A DNA stretch of 64,000 nt from JAOPZW01 sp963707695. Lineage in GTDB: Bacteria; Actinomycetota; Thermoleophilia; Solirubrobacterales; Solirubrobacteraceae. The position numbers and the translations under genes are program-made. How positions within the stretch are numbered: the first letter of the stretch is position 1; every line of letters begins with the position of its first letter. The notes under the pieces were generated by a model. That model was not told the origin of the DNA and searched no databases. It saw only the letters and a program-made list of their open reading frames with translations. The stretch lies in contig CAVPQY010000003.1 in the NCBI GenBank assembly GCA_963707695.1, forward strand, positions 558,001-622,000, read 5' to 3'. Positions 49,200 to 57,805 of the stretch are shown piece by piece.

Positions 49200-50781
49200 T
49201 CCCGCCGACGCCGCCGACGTAGGCGGTCACCCGCCCGGTGCGCGGAGCGCGGCCGAGCGCGATGCCGGCGTAGTGGTTGTTGTACTCCCCGCCCCAGCCC
49301 GCGAGCTTCTTCCACACGACGCGGCCGGTCCGCGCGTCCAGCGCGGTCCAGTACCACGGGTCGGCGTCGGCGACCTCGGGGTCCTTGACGTTCTCGAAGG
49401 TGTAGACGAGGCCGTTGCGCGTGTCGGCCTTCGGCACGACCGACGGCGCCCGGACCCGGTCGTTCTCCCACACCTTGCGACAGCGTGTGCCGGCCCGGTT
49501 GATCTCGACGCGCGCGAAGCCCGGCGCGCTGACGAGGCTGCGGTCACCGCCGATCGGCTGGCCGCCCGCGATCACGTCGTTGAACCTCGTGATGTCGTAG
49601 CCGAAGTTGTTCTCGACGTAGAGCGAGCGGCCGGCCGACACGAGCGAGTTCTCCGTCGCGCTCTCGCCCTTCGCGAAGACGGGCACGGTGCAGACGACGC
49701 GCCGCTGCCCGCGCCGGAGGCGGTCGGCTGCGCGCAGCACGACGACGTCCATCGGGTCCGCGTTGTCCGTGATGGCGACGTACGCCGGCGCGACGCGCCG
49801 ACCCGCCCGGCCGAAGCCCGCGATGAGCGTCGGGGTCGTCCCGGAGCCCGCGTTGATCTGCCCGGGCTTCTGCGTGCCGATGTTCCGGTAGCCCGCGCGC
49901 CAGATCGTCCGCGGGCGCAGGCCGGCGCCGGCGCGGAGCTTGTACTGCGCGTGGTCGGTCACGACGTAGACGCCGTCGGAGGCGACGGCGAAGGAGTTCT
50001 CGATCTCCTCGTGCAGGACGATCGAGCCGCACCGCCCGGTCCGCGGGTCGAGCACGCCGACGGTGCCGTTCGTGCGCCCGACGAACCAGAGGCGCCCGCG
50101 CGCGTCGGGGAGCGTCGACGGCATCCGGTCGCCCGCGGCCAGGCACGGCGTCGGGTCGTAGGTGGCGACCCGCCGGAAGCGCGGCGTGCCGTGGTCGTCG
50201 CGCTGGCCGATGACGGCGATGCGCCGGTCGGCGGTCGCGATGACCGCGCGATCGCGGTGGTCGAGGAAGAAGTACGCGCCGCCCGTCGTGTTCAGGGCCG
50301 GGTTCGACCCCGCGGGCGGCGGGACGAACGGGAGCTGCAGGAAGGCGAGCGTGTCCAGCGTGACCGGGTCGAAGAGGTACAGCGCCGGGCCCTGGTCGAG
50401 GTTCGTGCAGGTGGCCACGAGCCGGCCGCGGCGGTCGAAGGTCAGCGTGATGCACGTGCGGCCGAACTCGGCGGAGAACGCCCGCGGCGAGCGTCCGAGC
50501 GGTCCGCCGAACTGCGTGTAGGCGTCCGACTGCCACGGGTCGTTGTGCACGCTGTTGACCGGGTTGCGCGCCATGAAGGGGTTCGTCCACGCGGGCCGCA
50601 CGCCGGCGAGCGGCCGGGGCGTGGCGGCGTGCCCGACGAAGCGCGGCGTCGAGGGCCTCGGGCCGGTCGCCGGGATCGGACGCGCCGACTGCACCTGGCC
50701 GCCGGCCGGCGCGGCGACGAGCGCGCCGAGCACCAGGGCCGCCGCGACAACGGCGGCGGGAACGGGTCGCATGGACGACAT
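49177..50781 (-). CDS. Secreted beta-propeller-like protein
   Basis: A 534-residue exported protein: signal peptide RPVPAAVVAAALVLGALVAAPAGG, then repeated beta-rich blades such as RLVATCTNLDQGPALYLFDPVTLDTLAFLQLP, AVIATADRRIAVIGQRDDHGTP, GRLWFVGRTNGTVGVLDPRTGRCGSI and YYWTALDARTGRVVWKKLAG-like units (PWYWTALDARTGRVVWKKL), which look like PQQ/quinoprotein or YVTN-type blades. I do not see the quinoprotein active-site cluster, so catalysis is not claimed. ATG 50,781 has an AGGGAGG upstream. It may be a binding protein or enzyme at the cell surface. Confidence 0.75.
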   Translation of the reverse strand: MSSMRPVPAAVVAAALVLGALVAAPAGGQVQSARPIPATGPRPSTPRFVGHAATPRPLAGVRPAWTNPFMARNPVNSVHNDPWQSDAYTQFGGPLGRSPRAFSAEFGRTCITLTFDRRGRLVATCTNLDQGPALYLFDPVTLDTLAFLQLPFVPPPAGSNPALNTTGGAYFFLDHRDRAVIATADRRIAVIGQRDDHGTPRFRRVATYDPTPCLAAGDRMPSTLPDARGRLWFVGRTNGTVGVLDPRTGRCGSIVLHEEIENSFAVASDGVYVVTDHAQYKLRAGAGLRPRTIWRAGYRNIGTQKPGQINAGSGTTPTLIAGFGRAGRRVAPAYVAITDNADPMDVVVLRAADRLRRGQRRVVCTVPVFAKGESATENSLVSAGRSLYVENNFGYDITRFNDVIAGGQPIGGDRSLVSAPGFARVEINRAGTRCRKVWENDRVRAPSVVPKADTRNGLVYTFENVKDPEVADADPWYWTALDARTGRVVWKKLAGWGGEYNNHYAGIALGRAPRTGRVTAYVGGVGGIMALRDR

Positions 50782-50935
50782 GGGGCCTCCCTGGCGACCG
50801 GCGGACTCCGCCCGGACGCCGTCGCTCCGGCCGACCCTACACGCGGCGGACGCGGGCCCGGCCCCGGCCTCGTGCTCTCGGCCTGCGCCCTCCTCTGGGG
50901 CGCGCCCTCCGCGCGGCTACGCTCGGCGCTGCGCG

Positions 50936-51601
50936 ATGCCCGAGCCCAGCCCACAGCCCGCGCGCCTGCTGTCGGTCAACGTCGGGCGCCCGCGGGCGGT
51001 CGACACCGGACGGCGCACCGTCCGCACCGCGATCTGGAAGCACCCCGTCGACGGGCGCGTCGCGGTGCGGGGCGTGAACCTCGACGGCGACGACCAGGCC
51101 GACCGCACGGTGCACGGCGGGCCCGACAAGGCGGTCTACGCGTACGGCCTCGACGAGACCCGCGCGTGGGAGGCCGAGCTCGGCCGCCACCTCGGCCCGG
51201 GGGCGTTCGGCGAGAACCTCACGGTCGAGGGCCTGGACGTGTCGGGCGCGCTGCTCGGCGAGCGCTGGCGGATCGGGACGACGCTGCTCGAGGTCGTCCA
51301 GCCCCGGCTGCCGTGCTTCAAGCTCGGCCTGCGGATGCAGGACCCGCGGTTCGTCAAGCGCTTCGGCGAGGCCTCCCGGCCCGGCGCCTACCTGCGGATC
51401 GTGGAGGAGGGCGAGCTGGGCGCCGGCGACCTCGTCGAGGTGGAGGTCGACGCGCTGCCCGACCACGCGGTCACGGTCCGGCTGGTCTCCGACGCCATCC
51501 TCCTCGACCACGGCCTCATCCCGCAGGTCCTCGAGGCCCCCCAGCTCCTGCCGTCGCTGCGCGAGTGGCTGTCGGGGCGGGACCCCGGCGCGGCCGGGTG
51601 A
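50936..51601 (+). CDS. MOSC-domain protein (YiiM-like)
   Basis: A 221-residue MOSC protein: LLSVNVGRPRAVDTG, VRGVNLDGDDQADRTVHGGPDKAVYAYGLDETRAWEAEL, FGENLTVEGLDVSGALLGERWRIGTTLLEVVQPRLPCFKLGLRM. The cysteine in RLPCFKL is the conserved residue that in MOSC proteins can ligate molybdenum cofactor or sulfur. YiiM of E. coli reduces N-hydroxylated compounds with molybdenum cofactor. The start at 50,936 gives a normal length. It is divergent from the secreted protein, with 154 bp between them. Confidence 0.9.
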   Translation: MPEPSPQPARLLSVNVGRPRAVDTGRRTVRTAIWKHPVDGRVAVRGVNLDGDDQADRTVHGGPDKAVYAYGLDETRAWEAELGRHLGPGAFGENLTVEGLDVSGALLGERWRIGTTLLEVVQPRLPCFKLGLRMQDPRFVKRFGEASRPGAYLRIVEEGELGAGDLVEVEVDALPDHAVTVRLVSDAILLDHGLIPQVLEAPQLLPSLREWLSGRDPGAAG

Positions 51602-51653
51602 AGCGCGCGCCCTCGCGCCGGGGCGGCCACCGGACGTGTGCGAGGCTGGCGGC

Positions 51654-52091
51654 ATGGCGCAGACCGTCCGCATCCGGGACACCTCCGCGACGGCGAAGAT
51701 CCGCCACCCCGTCGGGGTGTTCGCGCTCGTCCTGGTGACCCTCGGGATCTACTACCTCGTCTGGTACTACAAGGTGAACCGCGAGCTCCGCGACCTCGGC
51801 CGCGCCACCGGCGAGGCGGAGCGCCTGGGGACGAGCCCGCTGACGTCGCTCCTGGCGGTGACGATCGGCTGGCTCGTCGTCGTCCCGCCGTTCGTCTCGT
51901 GGTACGGGACGTTCCGGCGGATCCGCGCGGCCCAGGACGTCTCCGGGGCGGACGAGCACGTGAGCGTCGCGCTCGGCTTCGTCCTGTACGTCGTCGGCGT
52001 GTTCGTCCTCCCCATCGAGGTCGTCTACGCGCAGGACGAGCTCAACCGCGTCTGGCGGGCGGACGGCTCCCGCGGCGCCGCGACCGCCTGA
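51654..52091 (+). CDS. DUF4234-domain membrane protein
   Basis: A 145-residue protein with three or four helices: HPVGVFALVLVTLGIYYLVWYYKVNRELRDLGR, SLLAVTIGWLVVVPPFVSWYGTFRRIRAAQ and VSVALGFVLYVVGVFVLPIEVVYAQDELNRVWR. These match DUF4234, a family of unknown function common in actinobacteria. ATG 51,654 is chosen over an earlier in-frame codon at 51,636 because it begins at the basic MAQTVRIRD. The 3' end lies in a 16-bp tandem duplication. Confidence 0.85.
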   Translation: MAQTVRIRDTSATAKIRHPVGVFALVLVTLGIYYLVWYYKVNRELRDLGRATGEAERLGTSPLTSLLAVTIGWLVVVPPFVSWYGTFRRIRAAQDVSGADEHVSVALGFVLYVVGVFVLPIEVVYAQDELNRVWRADGSRGAATA

Positions 52092-52116
52092 TCGCCGGCT
52101 CGCCTGATCGCCGGCT
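52085..52116. repeat. 16-bp perfect tandem duplication
   Basis: The unit CGCCTGATCGCCGGCT occurs twice in a row (52,085-52,100 and 52,101-52,116). The first copy contains the stop codon of the DUF4234 gene. It looks like a replication slip and separates that gene from the AraC gene. Confidence 0.85.
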
Positions 52117-52135
52117 CGTCCGGCCGTGCGCGATC

Positions 52136-52579
52136 ATGCCCACCATGGCCTTCGTCCCGCCGGCCCGCCACCTGCTCCGGGCCAAGGACCTCGCCGACGC
52201 CCGCTACGCCGACCCGCTCGACGTCGAGGACCTGGCCGCCGCGGCCGGCCTCTCGCGCGCGCACTTCAGCCGCGAGTTCCGCCGCGCCTTCGGCGAGTCG
52301 CCGCACGCGTACCTGCTCACCCGCCGCCTCGAGCGGGCCGCGGCGCTGCTGCGGACGACCGACCGCTCGGTCGCGGACATCTGCCTGTCGGTGGGGCTGC
52401 AGAGCATCGGCTCGTTCACGACGAGCTTCACGCGGACCTACGGGCGGTCCCCGACGGCCTACCGGGCGGCGTTCCCACCGGCGGCGAGCCGCGCGCTGAT
52501 CCCCATGTGCGTCGTCCACGCGCACGCGCGTCCGCAACGGCGCACGTTTCGAGAAGACGACGGACCGGCCCCGGGCTAG
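52136..52579 (+). CDS. AraC-family regulator, DNA-binding domain only
   Basis: A 147-residue protein made only of the two AraC helix-turn-helices: ARYADPLDVEDLAAAAGLSRAHFSREFRRAFGESPHAYLLTRRLERAAALLRTTDRSVADICLSVGLQSIGSFTTSFTRTYGRSPTAYRAAF. It has no ligand domain, so it may work as a constitutive or protein-controlled activator, like Rob/SoxS-type proteins. ATG 52,136 or 52,145 can be the start. The next gene, a VOC protein, begins 38 bp on; this AraC-VOC pair is a common actinobacterial arrangement in which the regulator controls the VOC gene. Confidence 0.9.
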   Translation: MPTMAFVPPARHLLRAKDLADARYADPLDVEDLAAAAGLSRAHFSREFRRAFGESPHAYLLTRRLERAAALLRTTDRSVADICLSVGLQSIGSFTTSFTRTYGRSPTAYRAAFPPAASRALIPMCVVHAHARPQRRTFREDDGPAPG

Positions 52580-52617
52580 CGTCGTCGGCGCCCGTCCTTC
52601 CCGACCCAGGAGACCCC

Positions 52618-53043
52618 ATGAGGATCGCCAACGCGCAGCTGTGGGTGCACGACCAGGAGGAGGCGCTCGCCTTCTACACGCAGAAGCTCGGCATGGAGGT
52701 CCGTTCCGACGTGACGCTCCCCGAGATGGGGGACTTCCGCTGGCTCACGGTCGGGCCGGCCGGCCAGCCCGACGTCTCGATCGTCCTGATGGCCATTCCC
52801 GGGCCGCCGGTCTTCGACGCCGAGACCGCCGAGCAGGTGCGTGGCCTGGTGGCCAAGGGCGCCGCGGGCACCGTGTTCCTGAGCACGGACGACTGCCGCG
52901 CGTCCTACGAGGAGCTCAGGGGCCGCGGCGTCGACTTCGTCGAGCCGCCCGAGGAGCGCCCCTACGGCATCGACTCGGGCTTCCGCGACCCCTCCGGCAA
53001 CCACCTCCGGCTCACCCAGGTCACGGAGCTGGCGTCGGCCTGA
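52618..53043 (+). CDS. VOC-family (glyoxalase/bleomycin-resistance-like) protein
   Basis: A 141-residue VOC protein: RIANAQLWVHDQEEALAFYTQKLGMEVRSDVTLPEMGDFRWLTVGPAGQPDVSIVLM and GTVFLSTDDCRASYEELRGRGVDFVEPPEERPYGIDSGFRDPSGNHLRLTQ. The fold binds a metal or sequesters a ligand; the ending DPSGNHLRL is the usual second half. It sits in an operon with the AraC gene upstream, with AGGAGA before the ATG. No substrate can be given. Confidence 0.9.
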   Translation: MRIANAQLWVHDQEEALAFYTQKLGMEVRSDVTLPEMGDFRWLTVGPAGQPDVSIVLMAIPGPPVFDAETAEQVRGLVAKGAAGTVFLSTDDCRASYEELRGRGVDFVEPPEERPYGIDSGFRDPSGNHLRLTQVTELASA

Positions 53044-53080
53044 CGCCGGCGGCCCGGCGCCGCGCGGCGCCGTGCCGCGG

Positions 53081-53715
53081 TCAGGGTGCCGTCCCCCACG
53101 CTCCCGCCACCGTCGGCGGGAGCACGACGGCGCTCGCCGCCGCGACGTCCCGCGCGATGCGGTCCTGCAGGGTGGCGAGCCCAAGCTCCGCCTCGGCGGC
53201 GATCCCGGTGGCGAGGATCTGGCCCGCGAGCGAGCGGACCACGCCCGCGAGCACCGCGGGCCCGCGCCCGTCCTCCGGGCCGAGGTAGGCCTGGACCCCG
53301 AACGATGCGACGTCCTGCACCCCGGCGTCCCGCAGCAGCGAGGCCAGGTGCGCGCCGATCCTCGGGTTCGCACCGGCCGACCGGAAGGCGGCCTCCACCC
53401 AGCCCAGGGCGGTCGTCACGAGCTCGACGGGCGGGTCGGCGCGCGCCGCGCCGACGTCGAAGTCGATCGCCAGGAGCACGCCGCCCGGGCGGAGCGCGCC
53501 GAGGTGGTGGCGCACGACCTCGCGCGCGTCCGGCAGGTGGAACAGGAGCAGGCGCGTGACGATGGCGTCGAAGGGCTGGTCGTCGCGGAACGTGCGCGCG
53601 TCGCCTCGCACGAAGCGCACGCGGTCCGCGCCTGCCTCGGCGCGGCGTCGCTCGGCGACGGCCAGGAGCGGCTCGGCCTGGTCGATCGCGACGACCGACC
53701 CGGTCCCACCCTCAT
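53081..53715 (-). pseudogene. SAM-dependent methyltransferase lacking its N-terminus
   Basis: From about 53,715 the minus strand reads GTGSVVAIDQAEPLLAVAERRRAEAGADRVRFVRGDARTFRDDQPFDAIVTRLLLFHLPDAREVVRHHLGALRPGGVLLAIDFDV, the middle and end of a class I methyltransferase, continuing normally to a stop at 53,081. The part that should hold motif I (the VLDxGxGxG loop) and the helix before it is absent: upstream sequence in all three frames does not resemble it. The gene appears 5'-truncated. What remains is about 211 codons, with GC-rich codons as in its neighbours, so the loss may be recent. Confidence 0.65.
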
Positions 53716-53768
53716 CGTCCTGCGCCGAGCCTACGCCCCCGGGGAGCGCCGTCGGGGGCGCCGGAGCC

Positions 53769-53847
53769 GACGGTCGACCGCCGACCGCCTCGACGGTCCG
53801 CTCCTCCCGACGGTCGAAGGGCGACGGTCCCGCTTTGGACGACCGTC
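53769..53847. promoter_or_regulatory. Cluster of GACGGTC boxes before the amidoligase operon
   Basis: GACGGTC occurs at 53,769-53,775, 53,792-53,798, 53,809-53,815 and 53,823-53,829, and inverted (GACCGTC) at 53,841-53,847. The last two form an inverted repeat with 11 bp between. The cluster ends 39 bp before the ATG at 53,886, where a promoter and operators are expected. Confidence 0.5.
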
Positions 53848-53885
53848 CATGCTCGGCATCCGGCGGACGGGGGAGCATGCACGGC

Positions 53886-54671
53886 ATGGACGCCGCCCGC
53901 CGGCCGCTCATCGCGGTCACGACGTCCGAGATGCGCGGCGCCGCCGTCGACGTCCCCACCGCCGAGGCGGATCCCCCGCGCCGCGAGATGGCGCTGGGGA
54001 TGCGGTACCTCGAGGCCCTCGAGCGCGCGGGGGGCCTGCCGGTCGTCGTCCCGCCGCTGGACGCGGCGGCGATCGAGGCGCTCCTGGACCGCGTCGACGG
54101 CGTGTGCCTGTCGGGCGGTCCCGACATCGACCCGGCGCTCTACGGCGCCGAGCCGGACGCCGCGCTGGGCCCGATCGAGCCGGCGCTCGACGCCGCCGAG
54201 CTGGAGCTCGCCCGCGCGGCCGACGCGCGGGCGATGCCGATCCTCGGCGTGTGCCGCGGCGCGCAGCTGCTGAACGTCGCGCGCGGGGGCACCCTGCACC
54301 AGCACCTGCCCGGCGCCGTCCCGGGCGAGGTCGAGCACCGGCAGCCCGGCGCGGCGACGGCGGTCACGCACCACGTCGACGTCCAGCCCGGGAGCCGCCT
54401 GGCCGGCGTGATCGGGGCGACGCGGGCCGACGTCAACTCCTTCCACCACCAGGCCGCGCGCGACCTGGGGCGCGGGCTGGTCGCCGTCGCCTGGGCCCCG
54501 GACGGGACCGTCGAGGCGGTCGAGGCCGCCGACCGCGGCTTCGCCCTCGGCGTCCAGTGGCACGTCGAGTGCCTCACCGACCGCCCGGAGCACCACGCCG
54601 TCTTCCGGGCCTTCGTCGAGGCCTGCCGCGGCGTGCCGCGGCGGCACCTGGCCTCGGTCGCGCTGACCTGA
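53886..54671 (+). CDS. Class I glutamine amidotransferase-like hydrolase (PuuD/gamma-Glu-GABA hydrolase family)
   Basis: A 261-residue enzyme of the PuuD group. The nucleophile is C123 in LGVCRGAQLLNVARGG, the His/Glu pair is H226 and E228 in GVQWHVECL, and the substrate loop includes CLSGGPDIDPALYG. Such enzymes hydrolyse gamma-glutamyl amides (for example gamma-Glu-GABA or gamma-Glu-putrescine). ATG 53,886 is preferred because a GGGGGAG lies at a suitable distance; ATG 53,877 is possible. Its stop overlaps the asnO-like start (TGATG). It could remove a gamma-glutamyl group or supply ammonia in the pathway encoded downstream. Confidence 0.85.
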   Translation: MDAARRPLIAVTTSEMRGAAVDVPTAEADPPRREMALGMRYLEALERAGGLPVVVPPLDAAAIEALLDRVDGVCLSGGPDIDPALYGAEPDAALGPIEPALDAAELELARAADARAMPILGVCRGAQLLNVARGGTLHQHLPGAVPGEVEHRQPGAATAVTHHVDVQPGSRLAGVIGATRADVNSFHHQAARDLGRGLVAVAWAPDGTVEAVEAADRGFALGVQWHVECLTDRPEHHAVFRAFVEACRGVPRRHLASVALT

Positions 54672-56446
54672 TGTGCGGCTTCGCGGGCGAGGTGGCGACC
54701 GCGCGTGCCGCGGACGTCGAAGCCGTCGACCGGATGGCCGAGGCCGTCGCGCGCCGCGGCCCCGACGGCCGCGGGGCATGGTCGCTGGACCGCGTCGCCC
54801 TGGCCCACCGGCGGCTGAAGGTCATCGACCTCAGCGACCGGGCGGCCCAGCCGCTGGTGGACGCCGACCTCGGGCTCGTCGTCGCCTTCAACGGCTGCAT
54901 CTACAACCACCGCGAGCTGCGCCGCGAGCTCGAGGCCGACGGCCTGCGCTTCTTCTCGACGAGCGACACGGAGGTCATCGCGAAGGCCTGGCACCGCTGG
55001 GGCGAGGCCTGCGTCGACCGGTTCGCGGGCATGTTCGCCTTCGCGGTCGCCGAGCGCGACACCGGGCGCGTCGCGCTCGTGCGCGACCGGCTCGGGATCA
55101 AGCCGCTCTACCTCGCCGAGGCCGACGGGGCGCTGCGCTTCGCGTCCACGCTGCCCGCGCTCGTGGCCGGCGGCGGGATCGACACGAGCCTGGACCCCGT
55201 CGCGCTGCACCACTTCTTCAGCTGGCACGGCGTGGTGCCCGCGCCGCACACGGTCCTGAACGGCGTCCGCAAGCTCCCGCCGGCGACCGTCCTGGTCGTC
55301 GAGGCCGACGGGCGCCGGCGCAGCACGCGCTACTGGGCCCCCGGGTACGGCCGCCGCCCGCAGGACGCCGGGATGGAGCCGGAGGACTGGACCACCGCGG
55401 TCCGCGAGGCGCTGCGCACGGCCGTGCGGCGGCGCATGGTGGCGGACGTCCCGGTGGGGGTGCTGCTCTCGGGCGGCCTGGACTCGAGCCTCATCGTCGG
55501 CCTGCTGGCGGAGGAGGGCCAGTCCGACCTCGCCACGTTCAGCATCGGCTTCGACGCCGGCGGGGACCGCCAGGGCGACGAGTTCGCGTACTCCGACCAG
55601 GTCGCCGCCGCCTTCGGGACCGACCACCACCGCTGGCGCGTGGGCCGCCACGAGGTCGTCGACGCGCTCGGCGGCGCCGTCGGCGCCATGAGCGAGCCGA
55701 TGGTCTCCCACGACGCCGTCGCCTTCCACCTCCTCTCCGAGGCGGTCGCCCGGAGCCTCAAGGTCGTGCAGTCCGGGCAGGGCGCGGACGAGGTCTTCGC
55801 CGGCTACTCCTGGTACCCGCCCCTCCAGGACGCCCCGGGGCTCGGGGACGACGCGTACCGCGCCGCCTTCTTCGACCGCCCGCACGAGGACGTCCAGGCC
55901 CTGCTGGGCGCGGGCCACCGGCCCCGGGAGGACGTCAGCGGCGCCCTCGTGCACGAGCACTTCGCGCGCCCCGGGGCGGACGAGCCGGTCGACCGGGCGC
56001 TCCGGCTGGACACGGAGGTCATGCTGGTCGACGACCCCGTCAAGCGGCTGGACAACATGACCATGGCCTGGGGCCTGGAGGCCCGCACCCCGTTCCTCGA
56101 TCACGAGCTCGTCGAGCTGGCCGCCGCGTGCCCGCCCGCGCTGAAGCTCGCCCACGGCGGCAAGGGCGTCCTCAAGGAGGCCGCACGCGGCCTCGTCCCG
56201 GACGCCGTGATCGACCGGCCCAAGGGCTACTTCCCCGTCCCGGCGCTGTCGCGCCTGGAGGGCCCGACGCTCGAGCTCGCCCGCGACGCGCTGACCTCGG
56301 CGGTCGCGCGCGAGCGCGGCCTCTTCGACCCCGCGCGCGTCGAGCGCGTGCTCGCCGCGCCCGACGACCACGTGACGAATCTCGACGGGTCCGAGCTCTG
56401 GCAGCTGGCGCTGCTCGAGCTCTGGCTCCAGCACCACGTCGGATGA
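54671..56446 (+). CDS. asnO: Asparagine-synthase-family amidotransferase, NAGGN-amidotransferase-like
   Basis: A 591-residue protein. The N-terminal glutaminase domain starts with the catalytic Cys2 (MCGFAGEVA) and shows RRGPDGRGAW, AFNGCIYNHRELR and DTEVIAKAWHRWGE; the synthetase domain has the PP-loop SGGLDSS at residues 267-273, DVPVGVL, and EARTPFLDHELVE. The wording DNMTMAWGLEARTPFLDH, DRPKGYFPVPALSRLEGP and LDTEVMLVDDPVKR closely resembles, from memory, the amidotransferase of the N-acetylglutaminylglutamine amide (NAGGN) osmolyte pathway more than AsnB. It converts a carboxylate to an amide using glutamine and ATP. It overlaps both neighbours. The enzyme's substrate here is inferred only. 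Confidence 0.85.
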   Translation: MCGFAGEVATARAADVEAVDRMAEAVARRGPDGRGAWSLDRVALAHRRLKVIDLSDRAAQPLVDADLGLVVAFNGCIYNHRELRRELEADGLRFFSTSDTEVIAKAWHRWGEACVDRFAGMFAFAVAERDTGRVALVRDRLGIKPLYLAEADGALRFASTLPALVAGGGIDTSLDPVALHHFFSWHGVVPAPHTVLNGVRKLPPATVLVVEADGRRRSTRYWAPGYGRRPQDAGMEPEDWTTAVREALRTAVRRRMVADVPVGVLLSGGLDSSLIVGLLAEEGQSDLATFSIGFDAGGDRQGDEFAYSDQVAAAFGTDHHRWRVGRHEVVDALGGAVGAMSEPMVSHDAVAFHLLSEAVARSLKVVQSGQGADEVFAGYSWYPPLQDAPGLGDDAYRAAFFDRPHEDVQALLGAGHRPREDVSGALVHEHFARPGADEPVDRALRLDTEVMLVDDPVKRLDNMTMAWGLEARTPFLDHELVELAAACPPALKLAHGGKGVLKEAARGLVPDAVIDRPKGYFPVPALSRLEGPTLELARDALTSAVARERGLFDPARVERVLAAPDDHVTNLDGSELWQLALLELWLQHHVG

Positions 56447-57805
56447 CCGTCGAGGGCTACGACGAGGCCCATGCGGCCCCCGGCGTCCCGCGGCCGCACT
56501 ACGCCGCGCTGCTCGAGCGCCTCGACGGCGCGGACCTCGCGTCCGTGCGCGCGCGGGTGGACGCGTCGCTGAGCGCGGGAGGCGTGACCTTCGGGCCGGA
56601 GCCGTTCGCCGTCGACCCCATCCCGCGCCTGCTCGCGCCCGGCGAGTGGGCGACGCTGGCCGCCGGGCTCGAGCAGCGCGTCCGGGCGCTGAACGCCTTC
56701 GTCGCCGACGCCTACGGCGCGCGGCGCATCGTCGCCGAGGGCATCCTGCCCGGCCGCGATGCTCGACGGCGCCGAGGGCTTCGAGCCCGACCTCGCCGGG
56801 CGCCTGCCCGCCGGGGTGCCGCCGATCGGCGTGGCCGGCCTCGACGTCGTCCGCGAGCCGGGCGGCGCCCTGCTCGTCCTCGAGGACAACCTGCGCACGC
56901 CGTCGGGCCTGGCCTACGCCGTCGCCGCCCGCCACGCGGTCGCCGAGGCGCTGGGGCTCGACGAGCCCGATCCCGAGGGGTCGTTCACCCTGCTCGGGGA
57001 TGCGCTGCGCGCCGCCGTGCCGGAGGGCTCCGGCGCGGAGCCCTGCCTCGTCGTGCTCACCGACGGACCCGGCGGCGCCGCCCACTGGGAGCACGCCGAG
57101 GTCGCGCGTCGCCTGGACGCGCCGCTCGTGGCCCTCGACGACCTCGAGCACCGCGACGGCGGCCTCGTGCTGCGCGACGGCGGGCGGCGCGTCGACGTCG
57201 TCTACCGCCGCTCGGACGAGGACCGGGTGCGCGACGACGACGGCGCCCTGACCCCGGTCGCGGCGATGCTGCTCGAGCCGTGGACCGCCGGCCGCGTCGG
57301 CGTCGTCAACGCCTTCGGGACCGGCGTGGCCGACGACAAGCTCGTCCACGCCCACGTCGAGGACATGGTCCGCCTCTACCTCGGCGAGGAGCCGCTGGTG
57401 GAGTCGGTGCCGACGATCGACCTCGGCGTCGAGGGCGCGCTCGACGAGGTCCTGGCCGACCTGCGCGCCCACGTCGTCAAGCCGCGGCTGGGCCACGGCG
57501 GCCATGGCGTCGTCGTGTGCGGGCACGCCGACGAGGAGGACCTCCGCCGCGTCGAGGCCGACCTCCGCGCCGACCCGGGCGGCTACATCGCCCAGCGCAC
57601 GGTGACGCTCTCGGTGCACCCGACCGTCGTCGGTGACGGCCCCCCCGAGCCGCGCCACGTCGACCTGCGCCCGTTCGTGCTCGCGGGCGCGGACTGGTGC
57701 ACCACGGCGCCCGTCGCGCTGACCCGCGTCGCCTGGGACGCGGGCGCGCTCGTCGTCAACTCGTCGCAGGACGGCGGGGGGAAGGCCACGTGGGTGCACC
57801 GCTGA
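56443..57805 (+). pseudogene. Circularly permuted ATP-grasp ligase, +1 frameshift at 56,758
   Basis: ATG 56,443 (in the ATGA shared with asnO) opens an ATP-grasp protein of the DUF404/DUF407-like group: PRPHYAALLERLDGADLASVRARVDASLSAGGVTFG, then RVRALNAFVADAYGARRIVAEGILPGR. One extra G at about 56,758 breaks the frame; the next continues as the family requires (MLDGAEGFEPDLAG..., DVVREPGGALLVLEDNLRTPSG, GTGVADDKLVHAHVEDMVRLYLGEEPLVESVPT, VVKPRLGHGGHGVVV) to 57,805, in all about 453 residues. The fold joins a carboxylate to an amine with ATP. Both parts keep normal codon use, and the operon is otherwise intact, so the break may be a sequence error. Confidence 0.8.
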
